64,000 nucleotides of DNA from PNAI01 sp035574295 (lineage in GTDB: Bacteria; Pseudomonadota; Alphaproteobacteria; Rhizobiales; Xanthobacteraceae): assembly GCA_035574295.1 (NCBI GenBank), contig DATLYX010000066.1, positions 33,919 to 97,918 of the forward strand, in the 5' to 3' direction. Position 1 is the stretch's first letter. The number at the start of each line of letters is the position of its first letter. Positions 24,836 to 32,384 of this stretch are shown in pieces. The notes below the pieces were generated by a model. The model was not told the origin of the DNA and did no database searches. It worked only from the letters and a program-made list of their open reading frames with translations. Both the position numbers and the translations under genes were made by a program.

Positions 24836-25258
24836 TCAGCCAACTTTGGCACGAGCCGCCGAAAGTTTTTCGGCCTTCGCTTTCAGGCGCTCGTGCGTTT
24901 TTGCAACGTCGACGACAAATCGCGTGTGACTGCCGCCGCCGATCGGTTCGAGCTCGTCCTTGGCCGACACATCGAACGTCACCTTACGGCCCTCGACGGC
25001 TTTTGCGGTTACCGTAATTTCCACCTCGGTTCCGAGCAAGGTTGGGGCAGAGTGGCGGATCGAAACCTCCATTCCGACCGAGTCTTCGCCCGGATCAGCG
25101 TGTTCCAGCAGGAGATCACGGCAGAGGTGCTCCACGTCGCGGATAAAAAAGGGAGTGGCGTAAACGCGACCTTCCTCGCCCATAAAACTGATCGTCCGAT
25201 CGCGATCCACGGTGAGGCGGCGAACCTTCGAGACTCCCGGTACGAGGCTTGGTTTCAT
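24836..25258 (-). CDS. Hotdog-fold acyl-CoA thioesterase (FlK-like)
   Basis: A 140-residue protein resembling the fluoroacetyl-CoA-thioesterase-type hotdog family, with E-H near residue 52 (L-L-L-E-H-A-D) and an extended central strand region at 58-110. It would cleave a CoA thioester; phenylglyoxylyl-CoA, the immediate product in the phenylacetyl-CoA oxidoreductase reaction, or a stalled intermediate is a reasonable candidate. It is the first gene of the pad segment, 3 bp before padB, and an FNR-type box lies 56 bp upstream of its start. The lysine-rich C-terminal helix is not conserved in the family as far as I know. Confidence 0.72.
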   Translation of the reverse strand: MKPSLVPGVSKVRRLTVDRDRTISFMGEEGRVYATPFFIRDVEHLCRDLLLEHADPGEDSVGMEVSIRHSAPTLLGTEVEITVTAKAVEGRKVTFDVSAKDELEPIGGGSHTRFVVDVAKTHERLKAKAEKLSAARAKVG

Positions 25259-25313
25259 CGGCTTCTCCTCAGCTCCGCGATGATAAATCCTAATCAAATC
25301 GGGCGCTTCCTGC

Positions 25314-25327
25314 TTGACCGGAATCAA
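25314..25327 (-). promoter_or_regulatory. FNR-type box (TTGAT TCCG GTCAA on the minus strand) before the pad genes
   Basis: Nine of ten positions match. It lies between livF and the thioesterase gene, centred 62 bp from the thioesterase start. It would give the pad genes an internal anaerobic promoter besides read-through from the transporter operon. A TATCAT word (25280-25285, minus strand) is near a possible -10 position, though spacing is a few bases long. Confidence 0.6.
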
Positions 25328-25340
25328 CCGTGGGCGTGCT

Positions 25341-26042
25341 CTATACGCCGAGATAGGCTTCTGCCACGCGACGGTCGGCCTGAACCTGCGCCGCCGAGCC
25401 GCTGACCGTGATCCTGCCGGTCTCGAGCACATAGGCGCGGTCGGCGACTGTGAGCGCGACACGCGCATTCTGCTCGATCAGCAACATGGTGATGCCTTGG
25501 CTCCGCAACCCGCAGATGATGTCGAATATCTGCCGTACCAGCATGGGGGCCAGCCCCAGCGAGGGCTCATCCAGCAGCAGCAGCCGGGGTTTGGCCATCA
25601 GCGCGCGGCCGATGGCGAGCATCTGCTGCTGTCCGCCGGACAGCGTGCCGGCCAGCTCCCTGCGCCGTTCGGCCAGCACGGGGAACTGCGCGTAGATTCG
25701 ATCAAGATCAGACTCTATGTTGTGCTTGCGGCGCGGCCAGGCGCCGAGCCTCAAGTTGTCTTCAACCGACAGCGGCGCGAAAAGCTGCCGGCCTTCCGGG
25801 ACCTGCGCGATGCCCAGCGACACGCGCTCGTGCGCCGGCATTCTGTCGATGCGCCGGCCTTCATAGGTGATCGCGCCCGCGTTGATCGGCTGAACCCCGG
25901 AAATTGCGCGCAGCAACGTGCTCTTGCCCGCCCCGTTGGCGCCGATCAGCGACACGATTTCGCCGGCGCGGACCTCGACGGAAATCCCGTGCAGCACCTC
26001 GATGCGGCCGTAGCCGCTGGTCAGATTCTCAGCCGAGAGCAC
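25341..26042 (-). CDS. livF: Branched-chain/aromatic ABC transporter ATP-binding protein
   Basis: A 233-residue ABC ATPase of the LivF type: Walker A G-A-N-G-A-G-K-S-T near 35, signature L-S-G-G-Q-Q-Q and Walker B L-L-L-L-D-E-P-S. The GTG at 26042 overlaps the end of livG by 14 bp and gives the usual LivF length; the longer in-frame start lies inside livG. It works with LivG to power import through LivHM. In this context the substrate is probably an aromatic acid such as phenylacetate or benzoate rather than leucine. Confidence 0.9.
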   Translation of the reverse strand: MLSAENLTSGYGRIEVLHGISVEVRAGEIVSLIGANGAGKSTLLRAISGVQPINAGAITYEGRRIDRMPAHERVSLGIAQVPEGRQLFAPLSVEDNLRLGAWPRRKHNIESDLDRIYAQFPVLAERRRELAGTLSGGQQQMLAIGRALMAKPRLLLLDEPSLGLAPMLVRQIFDIICGLRSQGITMLLIEQNARVALTVADRAYVLETGRITVSGSAAQVQADRRVAEAYLGV

Positions 26043-26835
26043 GCGCCGCCTCCTCGGTATCCTGCCCCTCGGGCGCGTCGTGCGTGCCGAGATAGGCCTC
26101 GATGACGCGCGGATTTCGCCGCACCTCCGCCACGGTGCCTTCCGCCAGACTGCGTCCGTTCGCCAGCACATGGATGTGGTCGGACACGTTCATGACCAGC
26201 CGCATGTCGTGTTCCACGAGTACGACCGTGACGCCCGCCTTGACGATGGAGCGAATGACGCCTTCGAGCTCCTTCGTCTCCACTGGATTGCAGCCCGCCG
26301 CCGGCTCGTCCAGAAGCAGCACCTTCGGTTCGCTCGCCAGCGCCCGCGCGATTTCGAGCCGTTTCAGCGCCCCATAGGGCAGGGCGCTGGCGAGGCGGTC
26401 CGTGTCCGATTGCAGCCCGACTTGCGCCAGGGCTGACTGCGCTGCAAGCCGCGTGCGCCGGTTCTGGCGGGCGACGGACGGCAGGTGCAAAAGATCGGCC
26501 ACGACATTCGTTCTTTCGTGACGGTGGCAGCCGACCATCACGTTCTCGATTGCCGTCATGCGGTAGAAGATTTGCAGGTTCTGGAATGTTCGCGACAATC
26601 CGCGGCGCGCGAGCTGATGCGGGGCGAGGCCGGTCACGTCCTCGCCGTCGAAGATGATGCGGCCTTCCTGCGGCCGGTACAAGCCGGAGAACAGATTGAA
26701 CAGCGTCGTCTTGCCGGCGCCGTTCGGTCCGATGATGGAAAAGACCACGCCGGGTTGAATTCTCAGGCTGACCTGATCGATCGCGCGGATGCCGCCGAAG
26801 GCAATGGACAACCGCTCGGCTGCCAGGATGCTCAC
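26029..26835 (-). CDS. livG: Branched-chain/aromatic ABC transporter ATP-binding protein
   Basis: A 268-residue ABC ATPase of the LivG type, with Walker A G-P-N-G-A-G-K-T-T near 36 and Walker B V-L-L-L-D-E-P-A. The signature region reads L-P-Y-G-A-L-K-R, as is usual for LivG where the motif is degenerate. The C-terminal tail (about 250-268) is acidic and alanine-rich. It overlaps livM by four bases (ATGA) and livF by 14. Confidence 0.9.
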   Translation of the reverse strand: MSILAAERLSIAFGGIRAIDQVSLRIQPGVVFSIIGPNGAGKTTLFNLFSGLYRPQEGRIIFDGEDVTGLAPHQLARRGLSRTFQNLQIFYRMTAIENVMVGCHRHERTNVVADLLHLPSVARQNRRTRLAAQSALAQVGLQSDTDRLASALPYGALKRLEIARALASEPKVLLLDEPAAGCNPVETKELEGVIRSIVKAGVTVVLVEHDMRLVMNVSDHIHVLANGRSLAEGTVAEVRRNPRVIEAYLGTHDAPEGQDTEEAARALG

Positions 26836-27776
26836 GTTTGCCGCCCCGATACTGCCGCGGCGAGACTCGGTACGATGCCCTGCCGCAGAAAAATCATCAC
26901 CCCCATCAGGATCAAACCCAGCACGAGGTGCTCATAATCGTGCAATATCGTCAGCGTCTGCGGCAACACCACCAGGACGGCGGCCCCGACCAGCGAGCCG
27001 AGGATCGAGCCCATGCCGCCGAGCACGACCATGGCGGCGAGCTCAATGGAGCGCAGAAAGCCGGCAATATCCGGCGTGACGTGGCCGTTGATCAGCGCGA
27101 GATAAGACCCGGCTACCGATGCATAGACGGCTGAAATGACGAAGATGGCGAGTTTGCCGCGCGCCACATCGACGCCCAGAACGCTGGCGGCGACCTCGCT
27201 GTCATGGATGGCCCGCAACGCGCGCCCGGTCGGGCTGTCGATCACATTGAAGGCCAATATCGCCCCGACCAGGAACGTCGCAGCGGAAATCCAATACCAC
27301 TGTTGCGAGCCGCGCACCGCCCAGTCGAACAGCACGAGCCGGGGCACCGACATGCCGTCCGGACCGCCGGTCCAGCTTGCTTCGTTGGTGAGCACGATCG
27401 CGATCAGTACGCCCAAGCCGAGGGTTGCCACCGCAAGGTAATGCCCTTTGAGGCGCAGGATCGGCCGCCCGACGATGAATGCAACCACGGCGGAGATCAC
27501 CGCCCCGGCGAGCAGACTGGCCCAGGGTGGCACCCCGAGATGAACCGGTCCGATCGCCATGGCATATCCGCCGATGCCGAGAAACCCGGCATGGCCGAGG
27601 CTCACCTGCCCGGCGAATCCCATGAGCAGATTGAGTCCGACCGCGGCCAGCGCGAAAATGAATACGAGCGCGCCGACGCGGTAATAATACGCCGACGGGA
27701 ATATGAGCGGCATAAGCACGATCACCACCGCCAGCGCGCCGAGCAAAGCAAGCCGATGCGAGGCCGGTTCGCGCAT
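26832..27776 (-). CDS. livM: Branched-chain/aromatic ABC transporter permease LivM
   Basis: A 314-residue inner-membrane permease with about nine hydrophobic segments and the LivM-typical motifs G-Q-V-S-L-G-H-A-G-F and R-L-K-G-H-Y-L-A-V-A-T-L-G. The ATG at 27776 lies 2 bp after the livH stop; the long upstream frame is antisense-like sequence within livH. It pairs with LivH to form the translocation pore. Confidence 0.9.
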   Translation of the reverse strand: MREPASHRLALLGALAVVIVLMPLIFPSAYYYRVGALVFIFALAAVGLNLLMGFAGQVSLGHAGFLGIGGYAMAIGPVHLGVPPWASLLAGAVISAVVAFIVGRPILRLKGHYLAVATLGLGVLIAIVLTNEASWTGGPDGMSVPRLVLFDWAVRGSQQWYWISAATFLVGAILAFNVIDSPTGRALRAIHDSEVAASVLGVDVARGKLAIFVISAVYASVAGSYLALINGHVTPDIAGFLRSIELAAMVVLGGMGSILGSLVGAAVLVVLPQTLTILHDYEHLVLGLILMGVMIFLRQGIVPSLAAAVSGRQT

Positions 27777-27778
27777 CC

Positions 27779-28651
27779 CTACACCCGTTCGACTTTGCCT
27801 CGGCCGAACAGTCCGTTGGGTATGGCAAACAATACGATCAGGATGATGAGGAAGGCGACGGCATCCTTGTATTTCGACGACACATATCCGGCGCTGAAGG
27901 CTTCGAGCATGCCGAGCACCAGTCCGCCGACCACCGCCCCGAGCGCGCTGCCTATGCCGCCCAGCATCGCGGCGGCAAAACCTTTGAGCGCGAGCAGGGT
28001 GCCCACGTCGTAGCTCGTGAGCGTAATCGGCGTGACCAAGATCCCGGCAATCGCGCCGATACCCGCGGAGACGGCAAACGACAGGCCGACGATCTGCCGC
28101 GTATTGATGCCGACAAGCCAGGCGGCGAGACGATTGGCCGCCGTGGCAATGACCGCCTTGCCGAGGAGGGTGCGGTCGATGAACAGCCACAACAGGACCA
28201 CGATAATCGCGGCGCCGGCGAGCACGACGAGACTCTGCGGAAGAATGGCCGCCCCGCCCCATCGGATCGGATCGCTCCCGAACAGCGGCGGCAGGCTGTG
28301 AAAGCGCTTGTCGAACACCACCTGCGCCGTCCCGCGCAGAAAGATCGACGCACCGATGGTGATCATGATGAGCGAAACCGCGCTTGCGCCCCGCGCCGGC
28401 TCAATGGCGAGGTAGTACAGCGCAATCCCGACGGCGATCGTCAGCAGAACGGCCAGCAATGCCGCGAGCGGCAGCGGTATCCCGGCCATGGCGAGAAAAA
28501 CGGTGGAGAGCCCACCCAACATCACGAACTCGCCTTGCGCGAAGTTGATGACGTCGGAGGCGTTGTAAATCAGGGTGAATCCGAGCGCGACGAGAGCATA
28601 AACAGCGCCGACGGTCAGCCCCGAAAAGAAGAATTGCAGAAATTCGGCCAT
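27779..28651 (-). CDS. livH: Branched-chain/aromatic ABC transporter permease LivH
   Basis: A 290-residue permease with about eight transmembrane segments. LivH features seen are G-L-T-V-G-A-V-Y-A-L-V-A-L-G-F and N-F-A-Q-G-E-F-V-M-L-G near the N-terminus, and M-L-G-G-I-G-S in the C-terminal half. It follows the binding-protein gene after 80 bp that contain a strong hairpin, which may set the ratio of binding protein to permease. Confidence 0.9.
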   Translation of the reverse strand: MAEFLQFFFSGLTVGAVYALVALGFTLIYNASDVINFAQGEFVMLGGLSTVFLAMAGIPLPLAALLAVLLTIAVGIALYYLAIEPARGASAVSLIMITIGASIFLRGTAQVVFDKRFHSLPPLFGSDPIRWGGAAILPQSLVVLAGAAIIVVLLWLFIDRTLLGKAVIATAANRLAAWLVGINTRQIVGLSFAVSAGIGAIAGILVTPITLTSYDVGTLLALKGFAAAMLGGIGSALGAVVGGLVLGMLEAFSAGYVSSKYKDAVAFLIILIVLFAIPNGLFGRGKVERV

Positions 28652-28693
28652 CGGGGTGCGTGCCTCGTCCGGCCCGAGTCAGGCGTCGCGGCA

Positions 28694-28721
28694 TCCGGGC
28701 AGGCCGCACGGCCTGCCCGGA
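28694..28721. terminator. Strong 13-bp hairpin between binding-protein and permease genes
   Basis: TCCGGGCAGGCCG pairs with CGGCCTGCCCGGA around a two-base centre (28707-28708). No T-run follows. In such operons a hairpin here usually acts as a partial terminator or RNA stabiliser that keeps the binding protein more abundant. Confidence 0.55.
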
Positions 28722-28731
28722 CGTGCGGAAT

Positions 28732-29892
28732 TTAGGAGCCGCCTTCAGGAACCAGCGTCCAGTCTCCGTTCCTGATTTCGAGCATGCGGAACGCCGACAG
28801 ATCAAGCCCCATGTGATCGGTCGGCGACATGTTCACGATGCCGCCGGTGCCGATGAAGCCTTTGGTCCGCTCGATCTCGTCACGCACCTTGGCCTTGTCC
28901 GCGCTTTTGGCGCGTTGCATCGCCTGCACCAGGATCATCAGGCCGTCATACGCATGACCGCCGAATGTCGACACCGGCTGGCCGGTTTTCTGCGTGTAGG
29001 TGCGCGAATAGGCCGTCACCACCGGCTTCTGCGGATCGTTATTGGGCAGCTTGTCGGCGACCAACAGCGCCGCTGCCGGGAGACGGACGCCCTCGGCGGC
29101 CGGCCCCGCGAGGCTGATGAATTGCTTCGACGCCACACCGTGGCTCTGGTACAGCGGCACCTTGATGTCGAGCTGGCGGAAATTGCGTGTCACGATCGCC
29201 GGTCCCTGGCCGAAACCAGCGTTCACCACCGCCTGCACCCCGGCCTTGTTGCGGATGTTCGTGAGTTGCGGGGTCATGTCGCTGTCGCGCGGACCGTAGG
29301 TTTCCTCATGGATGACCTTGATCCCCGCCTTCGGCGCAATCGCCACGCATTGGTCACGCATCGATTTGCCGAATGCATCGGTGCCGGAGATGATGGCGAT
29401 GGACGTCAAATTTCGCCGTTTGAGGTCGGCAAAGATTTTTTCGCATGCCATGCGGTCGGTATGCGGCGTCTTGAACACCCATTTCCGCACCGGTTCGATG
29501 ATCTGAACCGCGCCCGCCAGCGATATGAACGGAATCTGCGCTTCCTCGAAAACCGGAATCATCGCCATCGTGGTGCCGGTCGTAGTTCCGCCGACCATGG
29601 CGACGACCTTGTCTTCTTCGACCAGTCGAGTGGCGAATGTCCGCGCATTGTTGGCATCGCCGCCGTCATCGTAGACGATGAGCTGCAGTTTTTGTCCGTT
29701 GACTCCGCCCTTGGCGTTGATCTCCTCGACATAGATCTCCAGCGTTCGCTTTTCCGGATCGCCGAGGAACGAGGCCGGACCGGTGACCGACAGCACCGAC
29801 CCGATTTTGATCTGGGCGGCTGCCGGCTGTCCGGCGGTAAGTGCCGCCATACTCATTGCGGCCACAGCAACGGCATGTCTAAGTTTCGACAT
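28732..29892 (-). CDS. Periplasmic substrate-binding protein of a Liv-type ABC importer
   Basis: A 386-residue LivK-like (Peripla_BP_6) protein with a signal peptide of about 28 residues ending A-A-A-Q. The mature start I-K-I-G-S-V-L-S-V-T-G is typical. The ATG at 29892 has GAGGAG 6 bp upstream; the ATG six bases earlier would sit too close to that site. It is the first gene of a nine-gene run (SBP-livHMGF-thioesterase-padB-padCD-padJ), preceded by an FNR-type box. Related proteins bind benzoate, phenylacetate or other aromatic acids; the ligand here is inferred from the neighbours. Confidence 0.88.
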   Translation of the reverse strand: MSKLRHAVAVAAMSMAALTAGQPAAAQIKIGSVLSVTGPASFLGDPEKRTLEIYVEEINAKGGVNGQKLQLIVYDDGGDANNARTFATRLVEEDKVVAMVGGTTTGTTMAMIPVFEEAQIPFISLAGAVQIIEPVRKWVFKTPHTDRMACEKIFADLKRRNLTSIAIISGTDAFGKSMRDQCVAIAPKAGIKVIHEETYGPRDSDMTPQLTNIRNKAGVQAVVNAGFGQGPAIVTRNFRQLDIKVPLYQSHGVASKQFISLAGPAAEGVRLPAAALLVADKLPNNDPQKPVVTAYSRTYTQKTGQPVSTFGGHAYDGLMILVQAMQRAKSADKAKVRDEIERTKGFIGTGGIVNMSPTDHMGLDLSAFRMLEIRNGDWTLVPEGGS

Positions 29893-29970
29893 TGTCATCT
29901 CCTCGCAGTGGATTTGCCAATTGCCTGCAACGTCTACTAGCTTGGCTATCAGACGCGCACATGGCCGCAT

Positions 29971-29984
29971 TTGACCAATATCAA
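29971..29984. promoter_or_regulatory. FNR-type box (TTGAC CAAT ATCAA on the plus strand) before the Liv-pad operon
   Basis: Nine of ten positions match. The centre is 86 bp upstream of the binding-protein start, the same distance as between the box at 14213 and korA. Action from -41.5 would start transcription near 29936 with a 44-nt leader. Confidence 0.62.
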
Positions 29985-30073
29985 GTGGCCATTTCCAGCG
30001 CTTTTGCCTGGTGCCGCGCCGCGCCCGCCGCGCCTGTGCGCAGCCCTTCCCGCCGGCGGCGACGACGTGATGC

Positions 30074-30136
30074 GATCCGGGACCGTTCAGGGTTCGCCGC
30101 CTTTGACACGATTCAACCTTAAGTCATGCCGCTTTA
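30074..30136. repeat. Partial copy of the dispersed intergenic repeat
   Basis: It holds the words GATCCGGGACCG and ACGATTCAACCTTAA and ends GTCATGCCGCTTTA, like the copies at 45241 and 52638. It supplies the TAA stop codon of hemN, as the copy at 1684 does for the Rrf2 gene. The rest of the 240-bp region between hemN and the binding-protein gene holds no gene. Confidence 0.6.
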
Positions 30137-31480
30137 GACCGCGATCGAATGTCGCGCGCCGCTGTCCGTCAGATACGTATCGAACGCTGCCGCGATCAGC
30201 CGCAGGTAGGGGCGCCCTTTTTCTTCCACCGCGATGCGGCGGCCGTCGATGCGGACCAGCCCGTCTGCTTCGAATGGACGCAGCGACTCGATCTCCTGAT
30301 CGAAAGCGTCGGCTCGAAGGTCATGCTGCATCGCGAGTTGCCCGACCTCGCAGTCGAGGTAGCACATCAAGTCCTCGATGATCCGGCCGCGAATGCGGTC
30401 GTCGGCCGAGAACGCAATCCCTCGCTTCGTTGCAAGACGTCTTGCGCCGACGGCCCGCGCATATCCCCCGATGTCGGAGGCATTCTGCACATAACCCTGC
30501 GGCAGGTGCCCGATCGCCGACGCGCCCAATCCGATCAGCGCATCGGCGAGATCGGTGGTGTAGCCCTGAAAATTTCGCCGCAGGCGCCTCCTGCGCGCCG
30601 CGACGGCGAGACTGTCGCCGGGGTCGGCGTAATGATCGAGCCCGATCGCCTGATAGCCCAGCGCGATCAGCGTATCGTGCGCCGCCGCCGCTTGCGCAAC
30701 GCGCAAGCCCGGTCCCGGCAGAGTGCTTTCATCCAGCAGCCGCTGATGCGGCTTGAACCACGGCACATGCGCGTATCCGAACACCGCAAGACGTCGCGGC
30801 TGCAGTTCGTGCGCAAGGGTTACCGTCCGGCGCACGTCGTCGATCGATTGCCCGGGCAGCCCGTACATCAGATCGAAGTTGATGTCCTCGATGCCGGCGC
30901 CGCGCAGCCAGGCAACGGCCTGCGCCACCATTTCGAACGACTGCTCTCTTCCGATCGCCCGCTGCACATGCGGGGAAAAATCCTGCACCCCGAGGCTTGC
31001 CCGGTTGACGCCGATGTCGGCCAGCACTTGCACCAGTTGCTGCGTCACATGCCGCGGATCGAGCTCGATGGCATGCTCGACCGTTGCCGACAGATCGAAC
31101 CGCAGATCGAGTTGCGCGATAATTCGATACAGCCGCTCCACGCCGAGGATCGAGGGCGTTCCGCCGCCCCAATGCAGTTGCACGATACGGCGGCATCCGG
31201 TGCGCGCCGCCACCAGATCGAGCTCCTCCGATAACCGATCCGCGTAGGCCTCGACCGGCGCCGGTCGGCGCACCGCCTTTGTGTGGCACCCGCAGTAGAG
31301 GCAGAGCTTTTCGCAGAATGGAACGTGCACGTAGAGCGAGAGCGTACCGGCCTCCGGCAAGTGCGCGAGCCAGGAGGCATAGGTATCGGAGTTGATCGTC
31401 GGGACGAAATGCGGAGCGGTCGGATACGAGGTGTATCGCGGGACCGTGCGGTCGAGAAATTTTGCAGCCGCGGCAAGCAT
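30134..31480 (-). CDS. hemN: Oxygen-independent coproporphyrinogen III oxidase
   Basis: A 448-residue radical-SAM enzyme. The cluster motif is C56-x3-C60-x2-C63 followed by C65, preceded by the family start P-R-Y-T-S-Y-P-T-A-P. It makes protoporphyrinogen IX during anaerobic heme synthesis. The ATG at 31480 was chosen because the longer frame runs through the FNR box. A perfect FNR box is centred only 40 bp upstream, so at -41.5 transcription would start at about the A of the ATG. Downstream the gene ends inside a repeat. Confidence 0.95.
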   Translation of the reverse strand: MLAAAAKFLDRTVPRYTSYPTAPHFVPTINSDTYASWLAHLPEAGTLSLYVHVPFCEKLCLYCGCHTKAVRRPAPVEAYADRLSEELDLVAARTGCRRIVQLHWGGGTPSILGVERLYRIIAQLDLRFDLSATVEHAIELDPRHVTQQLVQVLADIGVNRASLGVQDFSPHVQRAIGREQSFEMVAQAVAWLRGAGIEDINFDLMYGLPGQSIDDVRRTVTLAHELQPRRLAVFGYAHVPWFKPHQRLLDESTLPGPGLRVAQAAAAHDTLIALGYQAIGLDHYADPGDSLAVAARRRRLRRNFQGYTTDLADALIGLGASAIGHLPQGYVQNASDIGGYARAVGARRLATKRGIAFSADDRIRGRIIEDLMCYLDCEVGQLAMQHDLRADAFDQEIESLRPFEADGLVRIDGRRIAVEEKGRPYLRLIAAAFDTYLTDSGARHSIAV

Positions 31481-31513
31481 GAGGTCATTTGTTGGCCTGC
31501 GATGCAGCGTGCA

Positions 31514-31527
31514 TTGATTGAAATCAA
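31514..31527. promoter_or_regulatory. Perfect FNR box (TTGATTGAAATCAA) before hemN
   Basis: All ten consensus positions match. FNR-type control of hemN is well known in proteobacteria. The box is the best of the six in this window and serves as the reference for the others. Confidence 0.85.
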
Positions 31528-31668
31528 GCCTGTCGCCCTGCCCGGCCGCCGGCCGCGGTTTTTGTCCTCGCTCGTCGATTGAGCGCCCGCGTTCTCCGGC
31601 CAAATCTCCGTTCCGTCCGCAGCGTCTTGCAGAGCTGCGGCGTAAAATTCAGCGGCCCGCAGATATGC

Positions 31669-31682
31669 TTGATCTCGGTCAA
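31669..31682. promoter_or_regulatory. FNR-type box (TTGAT CTCG GTCAA), rightward promoter
   Basis: Nine of ten positions match. A TATCAA word at 31705-31710 sits exactly where a -10 element is expected for a site at -41.5, giving a start near 31717. An AT-rich tract (31709-31729) follows. The first gene downstream is a 17-codon frame at 31745, then the DUF6455 gene. Confidence 0.58.
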
Positions 31683-31744
31683 TACGGACCGATGAATTCG
31701 TGTGTATCAATAATTATAAATTTTTTTTTCAACGCGGAGGTGGA

Positions 31745-31798
31745 ATGTCACCGAACCAGATCGGCCGCGACGATTGTGGCAGCAGGCTCTCGGGCTGA
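31745..31798 (+). CDS. Possible 17-residue leader peptide
   Basis: The ATG at 31745 is preceded by GGAGG with 4-bp spacing, the best ribosome-binding site in this intergenic region, and lies about 28 nt after the predicted transcription start. The peptide is MSPNQIGRDDCGSRLSG. It contains no run of a single amino acid, so classic amino-acid attenuation is not suggested. It may be an unrelated chance frame. Confidence 0.3.
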   Translation: MSPNQIGRDDCGSRLSG

Positions 31799-31830
31799 AA
31801 CATATGCGGCAAACCCACGGGAGGAACGTG

Positions 31831-31885
31831 GGGGCGGTCTGCGCGGGTCGCATCAGTGAGGCAGGGCCCCACCTTTGACCGCCCC
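31831..31885. promoter_or_regulatory. Structured leader upstream of the DUF6455 gene
   Basis: GGGGCGGTC (31831-31839) pairs perfectly with GACCGCCCC (31877-31885) over a 37-nt loop. A second hairpin, CCCAC with GTGGG, lies just upstream at about 31815-31833 and partly competes for the same G-run. They lie between the small frame at 31745 and the DUF6455 start. Confidence 0.35.
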
Positions 31886-31928
31886 TTTCGTTCACGATCC
31901 GAGATTCTCATGCGGCAGGGAGCGTCAG

Positions 31929-32384
31929 ATGTCGGTGCGAGGACTGCCCGGGCGATTGTGGCAAGTGTTTTCGGCCTGGTGGTCGGATTGCGTCAAGAGA
32001 CACCTCGCCCTCGTTCGCGTATCGGAACTCAAGAGTCACGCCGACGGGGAACTCGGCCGAATTGCCTCTCAATTGGGCATCTCCGTGTTTGAGGCACGCA
32101 GACTGGCGGGCCGCGGTCCCGAGGCCGCAAGGCTGTTGTCTTGTTGGATGGCAGTGTTCGACATCGATCCGCTCAAGGTTTCCCGCATCGAGCCGCAAGT
32201 GTCCGAAGATCTAAAGGCGAACTGCGTGCGATGTCACAGCCGCCGCCGCTGCCTCGCCGACCTCGTGCGCGATGGCGGCGATGCTGAGTGGCAACACTAC
32301 TGCCCGGACGCGGCGACGTTGTTGGCGCTGAGTGCATTGCCATGGATGACGTGGCGCGTCGGCCTGCGGGCAAACGCATTCTGA
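31929..32384 (+). CDS. DUF6455-type small protein with four-cysteine cluster
   Basis: A 151-residue protein. The C-terminal half matches the DUF6455 pattern: D-P-L-x-V-S-R near 80, then C99-x2-C102-x5-C108 and C125, which could bind a metal or Fe-S cluster. The N-terminal 30 residues have a tryptophan-rich hydrophobic stretch. The ATG at 31929 follows GGGAG; an in-frame start 54 bp upstream is possible. Proteins of this kind occur in low-oxygen gene sets of alphaproteobacteria, and an FNR-type box lies upstream. No biochemical function is known to me. Confidence 0.65.
   Translation: MSVRGLPGRLWQVFSAWWSDCVKRHLALVRVSELKSHADGELGRIASQLGISVFEARRLAGRGPEAARLLSCWMAVFDIDPLKVSRIEPQVSEDLKANCVRCHSRRRCLADLVRDGGDAEWQHYCPDAATLLALSALPWMTWRVGLRANAF

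Noticed and set aside
23150..25405. Long plus-strand open frame of 751 codons
   Set aside because: It is antisense to padB and the thioesterase gene, is rich in Arg, His and Gly as expected for the complement of GC-rich coding DNA, and shows no domain.
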